A DNA stretch of 64,000 nucleotides, taken from Streptomyces sp. NBC_00377 (GTDB lineage: Bacteria; Actinomycetota; Actinomycetes; Streptomycetales; Streptomycetaceae). Each line of letters starts with the position of its first letter. Position 1 is the first letter of the stretch. Below the pieces are notes generated by a model. It was not told the origin of the DNA, did no database searches, and worked only from the letters and a program-made list of their open reading frames with translations. The translations under genes and the position numbers were made by a program. The stretch covers positions 4,278,001 through 4,342,000 of the forward strand of contig NZ_CP107958.1 in assembly GCF_036075115.1 (NCBI RefSeq). Reading direction: 5' to 3'. This document shows positions 57,439 to 64,000 of this stretch, in pieces.

Positions 57439-58863
57439 TCAGGCCGCTTCCGCGGGCAGGCGGCCCGCTCGGACGGCGGTGACCAGGGCCTCGTGGTCGC
57501 GCTCGTTCTGGTCGGCGTAGTGCTCGGCGAAGGTCATCAGGGCACGGTCGAAGCTGTCGCCGCCGCCCAGGTAGGCGGCGATGGCGATGCGGTCGCCGGA
57601 TCGCGCGTGGGCCCGGGCCAGCGTCGCGCCGCACAGCGCGCCGAAGGTGCGCATGCCGCGGGGCACCATGTCCTCGGCGACGGCGACCCACTTCCAGTCC
57701 CGCAGCTGGCGCACGTAGAAGTCCCGGCGCCGGCCGTCGATGCCGTCGACGCGCTCCCAGCCCAGGAAGATGTCGCTGGTGGCCTGCATCAGCCGCTGTC
57801 CGGCGACCACCCGCTCGCCCTGTGTCCGGTACGCGCTCGCCCCCGCGTGGGGGGCCAGCACCGACTCGTCGGCCTCCTTGGCCTGGAGGAACAGTGGATC
57901 CTCGTCGTCCTTGCCCAGCAGGAGCACGATCCAGCAGCGGGTGCCCACGCTGCCGACCCCGACGACCTTGCGGGCCATGTCGGCCACCCGGTACTGCTCG
58001 AGGAGGAACCGCCGGTCCGACGAGAGGCTCTGGCCGTAGCGCTCGATCAGCCGGCGGATCTCCTTTTCCAGATCGCCGCGCCGGTTTTCCGGCAGCAGGT
58101 CCTCGAGCGGCGTGACGAGCGGTGGATCGGGGGTGATGCGGCGCCTGCCGTTGTCGACGTGGGTGAGCTTGTCGAAGACCTGAAGGGTGTCGCGCGAACG
58201 CGCCTTGGTCACGGCCTGCGCCCACCGCTCGCGGCCCCGCGCGGACAGATCCGGCCCGAAGCGGTCCCGGACCGAGGCGACGTCGAACTGGGCGTACCAG
58301 ACGGCCAGATTGCCGAGTCCGGCGAACGACCGCATGCTCTCGCGGTAGGACCGCACGGTGGCCCGCACGATCGACGCCCGCTGCTTGGTGCTGAAGCCGT
58401 TGGCCCGGCCCGCGATGACCAGGCTGGCGGCCAGCCGCTTGACGTCCCACTCCCAGGGACCCGGCAGCGTCTCGTCGAAGTCGTTGATGTCGAACATCAG
58501 GCGGCGTTCGGGCGAGGCCAGCAGCCGGAAATTAAGCATGTGCGCGTCCCCGCACAGCTGGGCGCGCAGTCCGGACGCCGGGGTGTCCGCGAGATCCGAC
58601 GCCATGATGGCGGCGGCACCCCGGTAGAACCGGAACGGCGACTCGGACATCCTGCCGTAGCGGATCGGTACGAGGTCGCTCAGCCGTGCCGCCGACTGCC
58701 TCTCGATGATCTCCAACGGGTCCGGCCGCCCCGGTCCGGGCGAGAACTCGGCGTGGCTGGAGCGGGGCACGGCGGCCCGCGCGGCCTTGCCGAGCGCGGC
58801 CCGCTCCTGCGGGGCGCGGTGCCGCACGTCGTGCCCGTCCAATGAGTTGTGGGTCATGGCCAT
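57439..58863 (-). CDS. DUF2252 family protein
   Basis: This 474-residue protein matches the DUF2252 family, common in actinomycetes and of unknown function. Its phosphotransferase-like fold signatures include GDAHMLNF near residue 104 and DINDFDETLPGPWEWDVKRLAAS near 124. The start at ATG 58863 (MAMTHNSLDG) is given; ATG 58857 is equally possible. It is transcribed away from the small membrane protein gene at 59056, with a 192-bp divergent gap. It has no clear link to the biosynthetic cluster. The 206-bp gap to the regulator gene (57233-57438) contains an AT-rich stretch near 57300-57335 that may hold the regulator's promoter. Confidence 0.88.
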   Translation of the reverse strand: MAMTHNSLDGHDVRHRAPQERAALGKAARAAVPRSSHAEFSPGPGRPDPLEIIERQSAARLSDLVPIRYGRMSESPFRFYRGAAAIMASDLADTPASGLRAQLCGDAHMLNFRLLASPERRLMFDINDFDETLPGPWEWDVKRLAASLVIAGRANGFSTKQRASIVRATVRSYRESMRSFAGLGNLAVWYAQFDVASVRDRFGPDLSARGRERWAQAVTKARSRDTLQVFDKLTHVDNGRRRITPDPPLVTPLEDLLPENRRGDLEKEIRRLIERYGQSLSSDRRFLLEQYRVADMARKVVGVGSVGTRCWIVLLLGKDDEDPLFLQAKEADESVLAPHAGASAYRTQGERVVAGQRLMQATSDIFLGWERVDGIDGRRRDFYVRQLRDWKWVAVAEDMVPRGMRTFGALCGATLARAHARSGDRIAIAAYLGGGDSFDRALMTFAEHYADQNERDHEALVTAVRAGRLPAEAA

Positions 58864-59055
58864 GGCTTCGGATCCCTTCGGTCGGTCATGCCGTCCGGCT
58901 CACCCGCGCCCCGCCGGTGCGTCCGCTTCCACAGCAGCAGCGTTCCGCCCCGCGAACTTCACCCTCCTCGGGTGATCTCCCCGGCCCCGCCGGCCCACAG
59001 GCTCGGAGAGGAGTGCTGCACGTCGCGTATTCACCGACGAAGTGAGGAATCCGCC

Positions 59056-59466
59056 ATGACCACGAGTTCGATGCACCACCGGTCGGCCACGTCCGAGGCA
59101 ACCGCCGGCGGACTGGTGACTTTCGCCGGCGTCATGCTGTTCATCGCCGGTGTCCTCGACCTGTTCCGGGGCATCATGGCCATCGCCGACGACGACATCT
59201 ACGTGACCACCCCGAACTACGTCTTCAAGTTCGACCTGACCAGCTGGGGCTGGATCCAACTGGTCCTCGGAGTGATCGCCATCGGCGTCAGCGCCGGCCT
59301 CTTCACACGTGCCACCTGGGCGCGGGTCGTGGCGGTCGGCATCGCAGGCCTGCTGATCATCGCCAACTTCCTGTCGATCCCGTACTACCCCGTCTGGTCG
59401 CTCACCCTGATCGCGCTGTACGCCTTCGTGATCTGGGCCCTGTGCATCGTCCCGCGGGACCGCTGA
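59056..59466 (+). CDS. Small four-helix membrane protein (DUF7144-like)
   Basis: This 136-residue integral membrane protein has four hydrophobic segments at about residues 18-42, 65-86, 90-107 and 112-132. A short loop of acidic residues (IADDDIYVTTPNYVFKFDLTSWGW) lies between the first and second. This layout is common in Streptomyces membrane proteins of unknown function. ATG 59056 has GAGG about 9 bp upstream; the longer frame that begins at 58849 lacks support. It is the first plus-strand gene after the cluster and is probably unrelated to it. Confidence 0.8.
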   Translation: MTTSSMHHRSATSEATAGGLVTFAGVMLFIAGVLDLFRGIMAIADDDIYVTTPNYVFKFDLTSWGWIQLVLGVIAIGVSAGLFTRATWARVVAVGIAGLLIIANFLSIPYYPVWSLTLIALYAFVIWALCIVPRDR

Positions 59467-59639
59467 CGGCAGGCTGACGGCGGGACTCTCCACCCGGCCG
59501 GAACGGCGCGCGGGACGCCGAGCCGGCCACCCCGCCGTCCGCCCGCCCGCCACCCGGCCACCCGGCCACCCGGCTGATCTTCGTGGCGGGTCGCGGGTCC
59601 GTTCCGCGCGGCTGCCGGAGCCCTGGCGACAATGCGACG

Positions 59640-61256
59640 ATGCCCCCCACAGCGAACACGCACGGGAATCCGGCGACGACGCGGATCGTCCTGCTGACGC
59701 TCGCCGCGGGCCAGTTCCTGATGGCGCTCGACAGCTCCGTCATGAACGTGTCCATCGCCACGGTGGCCGAGGACGTGGACTCGACGGTGACCGGGATCCA
59801 GGGCGCCATCACGGCGTACACCCTCGTGATGGCGATGCTCATGATCCCGGGCGGCAAGGTCGGCGCGCTGATCGGCCGCAAGCGGGCTTTCATGATCGGC
59901 AGCGTCGTCTACGGCTGCGGGTCGCTGACCACGGCGCTCGCCCCGAACCTGCCGGTGCTGCTGATCGGCTGGTCGCTCCTGGAAGGGATCGGGGCGGCGC
60001 TGATCCTCCCGGCGATCGTGGCGCTCGTCGCCGGCAACTTCGCCGTGGAGCGCCGCCCCGCCGCCTACGGACTCGTCGCCGCCGCCGGGGCCGTGGCCAT
60101 CGCCCTGGGACCGCTCATCGGCGGCGTGGCCACGACGTACTTCTCCTGGCGCTGGGTGTTCGCCGGCGAGGTGGTCCTCGTGCTCGGCATCCTGGTGCTC
60201 GCCCGACGGGTCGCCGACGCGACGCCGGACACCCGTCCGCGCATCGATTTCCTCGGGGCCGTCCTCAGCGCCCTGGGGCTCGGGATCTTCGTGTTCGGCG
60301 TCCTGCGCTCCTCCCAGTGGGGCTGGTTCCGGCCCAAGCCCGACGCGCCCTCCTGGCTGGGAGTCTCGCCGGTCGTGTGGCTGGTGCTCGCCGGACTGTT
60401 CCTGATCTGGGTCTTCCTGCGCTGGGAGGCCCGGCTCGTCGGACGGGGCGGGGAACCGCTCGTGGATCCGGCCCTGCTGGAGAACAAGCAGCTCACCGGC
60501 GGCCTGACGATGTTCTTCTTCCAGTACCTCGTGCAGATGGGCGTGTTCTTCCTCGTACCGCTGTACCTGTCGATCGCGCTCGGTCTGTCGGCGCTCGGGA
60601 CCGGTGCGCGCATCCTGCCGCTCTCGCTGACCCTGCTGGCCGCGGCGATCCTGATCCCGCGTCTCCTGCCCGACGTCTCACCGCGGCGGGTCGTGCGGCT
60701 CGGGATCCTCGCGATGTTCGCGGGGGCCGTGGTCCTGATGGCGGCACTCGACGCGGACTCGGGCCCGGAGGTCGTGACCGTCCCGCTGCTGCTGATCGGG
60801 CTGGGCATGGGCATGCTGGCCTCCCAGCTCGGATCGGTCACCGTGTCCGCGGTGCCGGACGAGCAGAGTGCGGAGGTCGGCGGCATCCAGAACTCCGTCA
60901 CCAACCTCGGGGCCTCGATCGGAACGGCGCTCGCCGGATCGCTTCTGATCGGCGCGCTCACCACCTCGTTCCTGACCGGCATCGAACAGAACCCGGCGGT
61001 CCCCGAGGAGGTCAGGACCCAGGCGAACGCCCAGCTCCAGAGCGGTGTGCCCTTCCTGTCCGACGCCCAGCTGAGGAAGGCCCTCGACGACGCCGACGCG
61101 AGCGCGGAGGTGACCGACGCCGCTCTCGACGCGAACACCGAGGCGCGCATCGACGGACTGCGCGCCGCCCTCGCCGTCCTCGCGCTCAGCGCTCTGCTCG
61201 CCCTGTTCTTCACCCACCGCATCCCGACGGTGCAGCCCGGCTCGGCCGGACGGTAG
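59640..61256 (+). CDS. DHA2-family (EmrB/QacA) 14-TM drug efflux MFS protein
   Basis: This 538-residue transporter starts TTRIVLLTLAAGQFLMALDSSVMNVSIATV, which holds the DHA2 helix-1 motif LDxSxVNVA-like (ALDSSVMNVSIAT). The loop motif GGKVGALIGRKRAFMIG is near residue 80 and the antiporter motif C region (GPLIGGVATTYFSWRWVFAGE) near 160. About 14 helices are present, with a hydrophilic region near residues 450-500. ATG 59640 is the best-placed start; an upstream in-frame ATG at 59583 is less likely. It would export drugs or cationic compounds using proton motive force. It lies outside the apparent cluster but a self-resistance role cannot be excluded. Confidence 0.9.
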   Translation: MPPTANTHGNPATTRIVLLTLAAGQFLMALDSSVMNVSIATVAEDVDSTVTGIQGAITAYTLVMAMLMIPGGKVGALIGRKRAFMIGSVVYGCGSLTTALAPNLPVLLIGWSLLEGIGAALILPAIVALVAGNFAVERRPAAYGLVAAAGAVAIALGPLIGGVATTYFSWRWVFAGEVVLVLGILVLARRVADATPDTRPRIDFLGAVLSALGLGIFVFGVLRSSQWGWFRPKPDAPSWLGVSPVVWLVLAGLFLIWVFLRWEARLVGRGGEPLVDPALLENKQLTGGLTMFFFQYLVQMGVFFLVPLYLSIALGLSALGTGARILPLSLTLLAAAILIPRLLPDVSPRRVVRLGILAMFAGAVVLMAALDADSGPEVVTVPLLLIGLGMGMLASQLGSVTVSAVPDEQSAEVGGIQNSVTNLGASIGTALAGSLLIGALTTSFLTGIEQNPAVPEEVRTQANAQLQSGVPFLSDAQLRKALDDADASAEVTDAALDANTEARIDGLRAALAVLALSALLALFFTHRIPTVQPGSAGR

Positions 61257-61669
61257 CGGCCCCGCCGCCCACGGTTTTGCGCTGACCCGCCCACCGCGCC
61301 GGTTGCCGGGGAGCACTCGTCGTCCGCGTCATGCCCGTGCCCGCGTCGGTTCCGCGTCGGTCCCCCGTCCCGTCCGGCGGTGTTCGCGGAGCGTCGTACG
61401 CCGCGCCGTTCGGCACCGGTCCCTCCCCTCGTGCGGACCGCTGCCGAACGGTGCGGGTGAATTCGGCCACGCCGTCACGGCGCGGCTCGCGCGCCGGGCG
61501 CGCGGTCGTCCGCATCCCGCCCGGTTGATGCGCTTCTATCCGATCCTCCCAGCTGAGCCCCGAACCGAGGAGGATCCGATGTCCGGCCGACCCCTTATCC
61601 GCAGGTCAGGCATATAAAGTGGATTTTCCGGTCCGGATGGCAGGTGCGGGTGAAGTGAGGGGGGAAGCC
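61257..61669. other. Intergenic region without convincing gene
   Basis: This 413-bp stretch between the efflux gene and the nSTAND gene holds only short frames with no good ribosome site or conserved sequence. Near its right end there is a relatively AT-rich CATATAAAGTGG (61609-61620) that could be part of a -10 region for the downstream gene. No strong terminator hairpin is obvious. Confidence 0.5.
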
Positions 61670-64000
61670 TTGAGTTCCGACTCGGGCGCACGCACAGCCT
61701 TCGCGGAACGGCTCGCGCTGTTGTACAAGGAGGCCGGCAACCCTCCCCTCAAGCGCGTCTCCGAGACGGTCGCCCGGCTCCAGCGGGTCGACGAACGGGG
61801 ACGACCCGTCCGGGTCTCCGCCCAGCGGATCAGCGACTGGCGACGGGCCAGGAACGTGCCCGCCCAGTTCGCCGCCCTCGCCGCGGTGCTGCACGTCCTG
61901 ATACCCGAGGCGCGGCGCACCCGGCCGGCGCCGGTGTCCACCGGTCTGTACGACCTCGCCCGGTGGCAGCGGCTGTGGGAGCGGGCCGTGGCCGACCCGG
62001 TCGTCGGTGATGTCCCCGTCGCCTCCGTCGAGGAGCGGCAGGCCGAGCGGCCGGCGACCGAGACGCACGGCGTCCCCGGCGGTGTGTGCCCCTACCGTGG
62101 GCTCGCCTCGTACCGCGAGCAGGACGCGCGGTGGTTCTTCGGCCGGGAGCGCAGTACGGACGCCCTCGTCGCCCAGCTGCGCGCGGCGGAACGAACGGGT
62201 GGCCTGGTCATGCTGGTCGGCGCCTCGGGAGCGGGCAAGTCCTCCCTGCTCAGCGCGGGTCTCGTGCCCGCCCTCCAGAACGGTGGGCCGGCCGACCGGA
62301 ACAGCGGCGGCCGGGCGGCGAGGACCGGCACCGACGGCGCCACGAGCCCCACGAAGGTCCTCCAGATCGTGCCGGGCGCCGATCCCCTGGCCGAGCTGAC
62401 CAGCCGCATCCCCGAGCTCGCCCCCTTCACGGCGCGGGCGCCGGAGTCCGCCGCCGGGTCCCACGCCCACGCCTCCGCCACGGCCGGGGCGCCCGGCACC
62501 CCTCGTTTCGCGCGTGCCGTCCGGGAGGCCGTGACCGCCTGGGCCCGGCGGGAGGCGGACCCCTCGCCCACCGGGCCCTCACCCACGGGCCCCTCACCCA
62601 CCGTCCCCTCACTCGCGGGGCCCTCACCTGCGGGGCCCTCACCTGCGGGGCCCTCACCTGCGGGGCCCTCACCTGCGGGGCCCTCACCTGCGGGGCCCTC
62701 ACCTGCGGGGCCCTCACCCGCCAGCGTCCCCTCCGCCCCTCCCGTCCGACCCCATGCCGCTCGCCCGGTCATCATCGTCGACCAGTTCGAGGAGGCGTTC
62801 ACCCTCTGCGCCGACGAGGCGAACCGGCGTCTCTTCATCCAGCTCCTGCACGCGGCCTGCACCCCGGCGGGCCCCGGCGGAGACCCTGCTCGTGTCCCCG
62901 GCGGCCCCACCACCCCCGGCCCCACCGGCACCGGAGCCACGGGACCCGGGACCGGCGCACCACCACCGGCCCCGCCCCCCGTCCTCGTCGTCCTGGGTGT
63001 CCGTGCCGACTTCTACGAGGAGTGCCTCGGTCACCCCGAGCTCTCCGACGCCCTCCAGCACCGGCACATGGTGCTGGGGCCGCTGACCACCCCTGAGCTG
63101 CGCGACGCGGTGACCGGGCCGGCCAGGGCGGTGGGGCTCGAGCTCGAACCGGGGCTGGCGGAGCTGATCATCCGCGAGGTGAGCGCCGACGGTCCGCAGG
63201 GAGCGCACGCGGGCGCGCTGCCCCTGCTCTCACACGCCCTGCTCGCCACCTGGCAGCGCCGGAAGGCGGGGCGGCTGACGCTGGCCGGCTACCACGCGGC
63301 GGGCGGTATCCAGGGCGCGGTGGCGGCGACCGCCGAGCAGGCCTGGTCCGGGCTGGACCCGGCGGCGCGCACGGCGGCCCGGCTGCTCCTGCTGCGGCTG
63401 GTCAGGCTCGGCGAGGACACCCAGGCCACCAGGCGGCGGGGCACCCGGCGCCAGCTCGCGCAGGAGTCGGCCGACCCCGGCAGGACCGAGGAGTCGCTCG
63501 AGGCGCTGGTACGCGCCCGGCTCGTGACCCTGGACGCGGATACCGTCGAGATCACCCACGAGGCGCTGCTGCACGCCTGGCCCCGGCTGCGCGGCTGGAT
63601 CGACGAGGACCGCAGCGACCATCTGCTGCGTCAGCGGCTGGAGGAGGACGGCCGGGCCTGGGAGGGCTCGAAGCGCGACGCGGCACTGCTCTACCGGGGC
63701 TCCCGGCTGGAGCAGGCCCACAGTTGGGCGAAGTCGGCCGGTGACACCTTCCTGACCCGCAGCGCGGTGGAGTTCCTGGCCGCGTCGGTCAGGCTGCGCA
63801 GGCGCATCGTGTGGATCGGCCGGGGCGCGGTGTCGGCGCTGGTGGTGCTGGCGATCCTCGCCGTCGGGGCGGCCGTGGTCGCCTGGCAGCAGCGCAACGA
63901 CGCCGTGTTCGAGCAGGTGGTCGCGGAGGCCGACCGCGTGCAGTACACGGATCCGTCGCTGTCCGCGCAGCTCGACCTGGTGGCGCACGACCTGCGGCCG
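61670..64000 (+). CDS. nSTAND-type NTPase with N-terminal HTH and one membrane helix (cut by right edge)
   Basis: The frame starts at a TTG preceded by GAGGGGGGAAG and stays open to base 64000 (777 codons). Residues ~1-80 form a helix-turn-helix-like domain (VSAQRISDWRRARNVPAQFAAL near 45). The NTPase core follows after PYRGLASYREQDARWFFGRE, with Walker A GASGAGKSS near residue 184 and Walker B VIIVDQFEEAF near 367. It ends with EITHEALLHAWPRLRGW near 628, typical of actinomycete STAND proteins. A transmembrane segment lies near residues 717-740. Proteins of this layout usually end in WD40 repeats, which would lie beyond the window. An unusual 15-bp tandem repeat encodes a Pro-rich insert between Walker A and Walker B. 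Its function is unknown; signalling or defence roles are known for relatives. It is not part of the biosynthetic cluster. Confidence 0.85.
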   Translation, partial: MSSDSGARTAFAERLALLYKEAGNPPLKRVSETVARLQRVDERGRPVRVSAQRISDWRRARNVPAQFAALAAVLHVLIPEARRTRPAPVSTGLYDLARWQRLWERAVADPVVGDVPVASVEERQAERPATETHGVPGGVCPYRGLASYREQDARWFFGRERSTDALVAQLRAAERTGGLVMLVGASGAGKSSLLSAGLVPALQNGGPADRNSGGRAARTGTDGATSPTKVLQIVPGADPLAELTSRIPELAPFTARAPESAAGSHAHASATAGAPGTPRFARAVREAVTAWARREADPSPTGPSPTGPSPTVPSLAGPSPAGPSPAGPSPAGPSPAGPSPAGPSPAGPSPASVPSAPPVRPHAARPVIIVDQFEEAFTLCADEANRRLFIQLLHAACTPAGPGGDPARVPGGPTTPGPTGTGATGPGTGAPPPAPPPVLVVLGVRADFYEECLGHPELSDALQHRHMVLGPLTTPELRDAVTGPARAVGLELEPGLAELIIREVSADGPQGAHAGALPLLSHALLATWQRRKAGRLTLAGYHAAGGIQGAVAATAEQAWSGLDPAARTAARLLLLRLVRLGEDTQATRRRGTRRQLAQESADPGRTEESLEALVRARLVTLDADTVEITHEALLHAWPRLRGWIDEDRSDHLLRQRLEEDGRAWEGSKRDAALLYRGSRLEQAHSWAKSAGDTFLTRSAVEFLAASVRLRRRIVWIGRGAVSALVVLAILAVGAAVVAWQQRNDAVFEQVVAEADRVQYTDPSLSAQLDLVAHDLRP
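62561..62722. repeat. 15-bp in-frame tandem repeat in the nSTAND gene
   Basis: About eleven tandem copies of a 15-bp unit (CCCTCACCTGCGGGG in its most common form) encode PSPxG pentapeptides. The middle six or seven copies are identical and the outer ones have drifted. The unit length keeps the frame, so copy-number change would lengthen or shorten a flexible Pro/Gly/Ser linker inside the NTPase domain without breaking it. Confidence 0.9.

Noticed and set aside
58849..59055. Longer start for the small membrane protein, overlapping the DUF2252 start
   Set aside because: The extra residues are Pro/Arg/Ser-rich and overlap the divergent gene's start. ATG 59056 has a proper ribosome site and begins a normal membrane-protein N-terminus.
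61303..61617. Short plus-strand frame of 104 codons between efflux and nSTAND genes
   Set aside because: Arg-rich low-complexity translation, no clear ribosome site and no recognisable family.
61600..61625. CATATAAAGTGG near 61609 as another copy of the cluster's CTAT element
   Set aside because: There is no CTAT core and no second half-site 11 bp away, and it lies upstream of an unrelated plus-strand gene.

Overview
This 64 kb window has the high GC content, GTG/TTG starts, long colinear operons and overlapping ATGA/GTGA stop-start junctions of an actinomycete, most likely a Streptomyces. About 57 kb is one secondary-metabolite gene cluster, read almost entirely on the minus strand. It continues past the left edge (a gene start is cut at base 1) and appears to end near 57.2 kb at a LuxR-type regulator. 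Right of that are ordinary accessory genes (DUF2252 protein, small membrane protein, DHA2 drug-efflux protein, and an nSTAND NTPase cut by the right edge).

Layout, left to right. 1-2.7 kb: partial gene, phosphopantetheinyl transferase, SyrP-like Fe(II)/2-oxoglutarate hydroxylase and type II thioesterase. 2.7-5.0 kb: MFS exporter and ornithine-carbamoyltransferase-like enzyme. 5.0-30.5 kb: two NRPS genes and MbtH. The first-acting NRPS is A-PCP-C-A-PCP and the second is (C-A-PCP)x6, ending in a serine beta-lactamase/penicillin-binding-protein-like domain where a thioesterase would normally sit. 30.9-32.8 kb: an SbnA/SbnB-like pair for L-2,3-diaminopropionate (Dap). 33.0-35.3 kb: MMPL exporter. 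35.4-42.3 kb: lipoinitiation set (fatty acyl-AMP ligase, two long acyl-CoA dehydrogenases, ACP, stand-alone condensation domain). 42.3-56.0 kb: highly reducing type II PKS set with three intact ketosynthases, three ketosynthase-like proteins lacking the active-site Cys, two ACPs, ketoreductase, second SDR, three hot-dog dehydratases, DsbA/HCCA-type isomerase, hot-dog thioesterase and alpha/beta hydrolase. 56.1-57.2 kb: LuxR-type regulator.

How it may work (inference). The type II PKS builds a polyunsaturated, polyene or cinnamoyl-like acyl chain. The AMP-ligase/ACP/dehydrogenase set activates and desaturates an acyl group. The stand-alone C domain couples it to the first amino acid on the NRPS, which starts with an A domain and lacks its own C domain. 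Eight adenylation domains predict an acyl octapeptide that may contain Dap or its carbamoyl derivative (beta-ureidoalanine), a beta-hydroxylated Asp/Asn-type residue and Thr. The fused PBP-like domain would release or cyclise it, and MFS and MMPL proteins would export it.

A shared sequence signal, CTAT-N7-CTAT on the plus strand (ATAG repeated every 11 bp in the direction of transcription), lies about 40-100 bp upstream of the first gene of each of five putative transcription units. Four copies are perfect and one is degenerate. It is a good candidate for the cluster-wide regulatory element. Other structure includes a near-identical 1.56 kb duplication of two A domains, a mosaic A domain, an 89-bp tandem array derived from the 3' end of the isomerase gene, a ~32-bp tandem array next to it, and a G-rich repeat tract upstream of mbtH.
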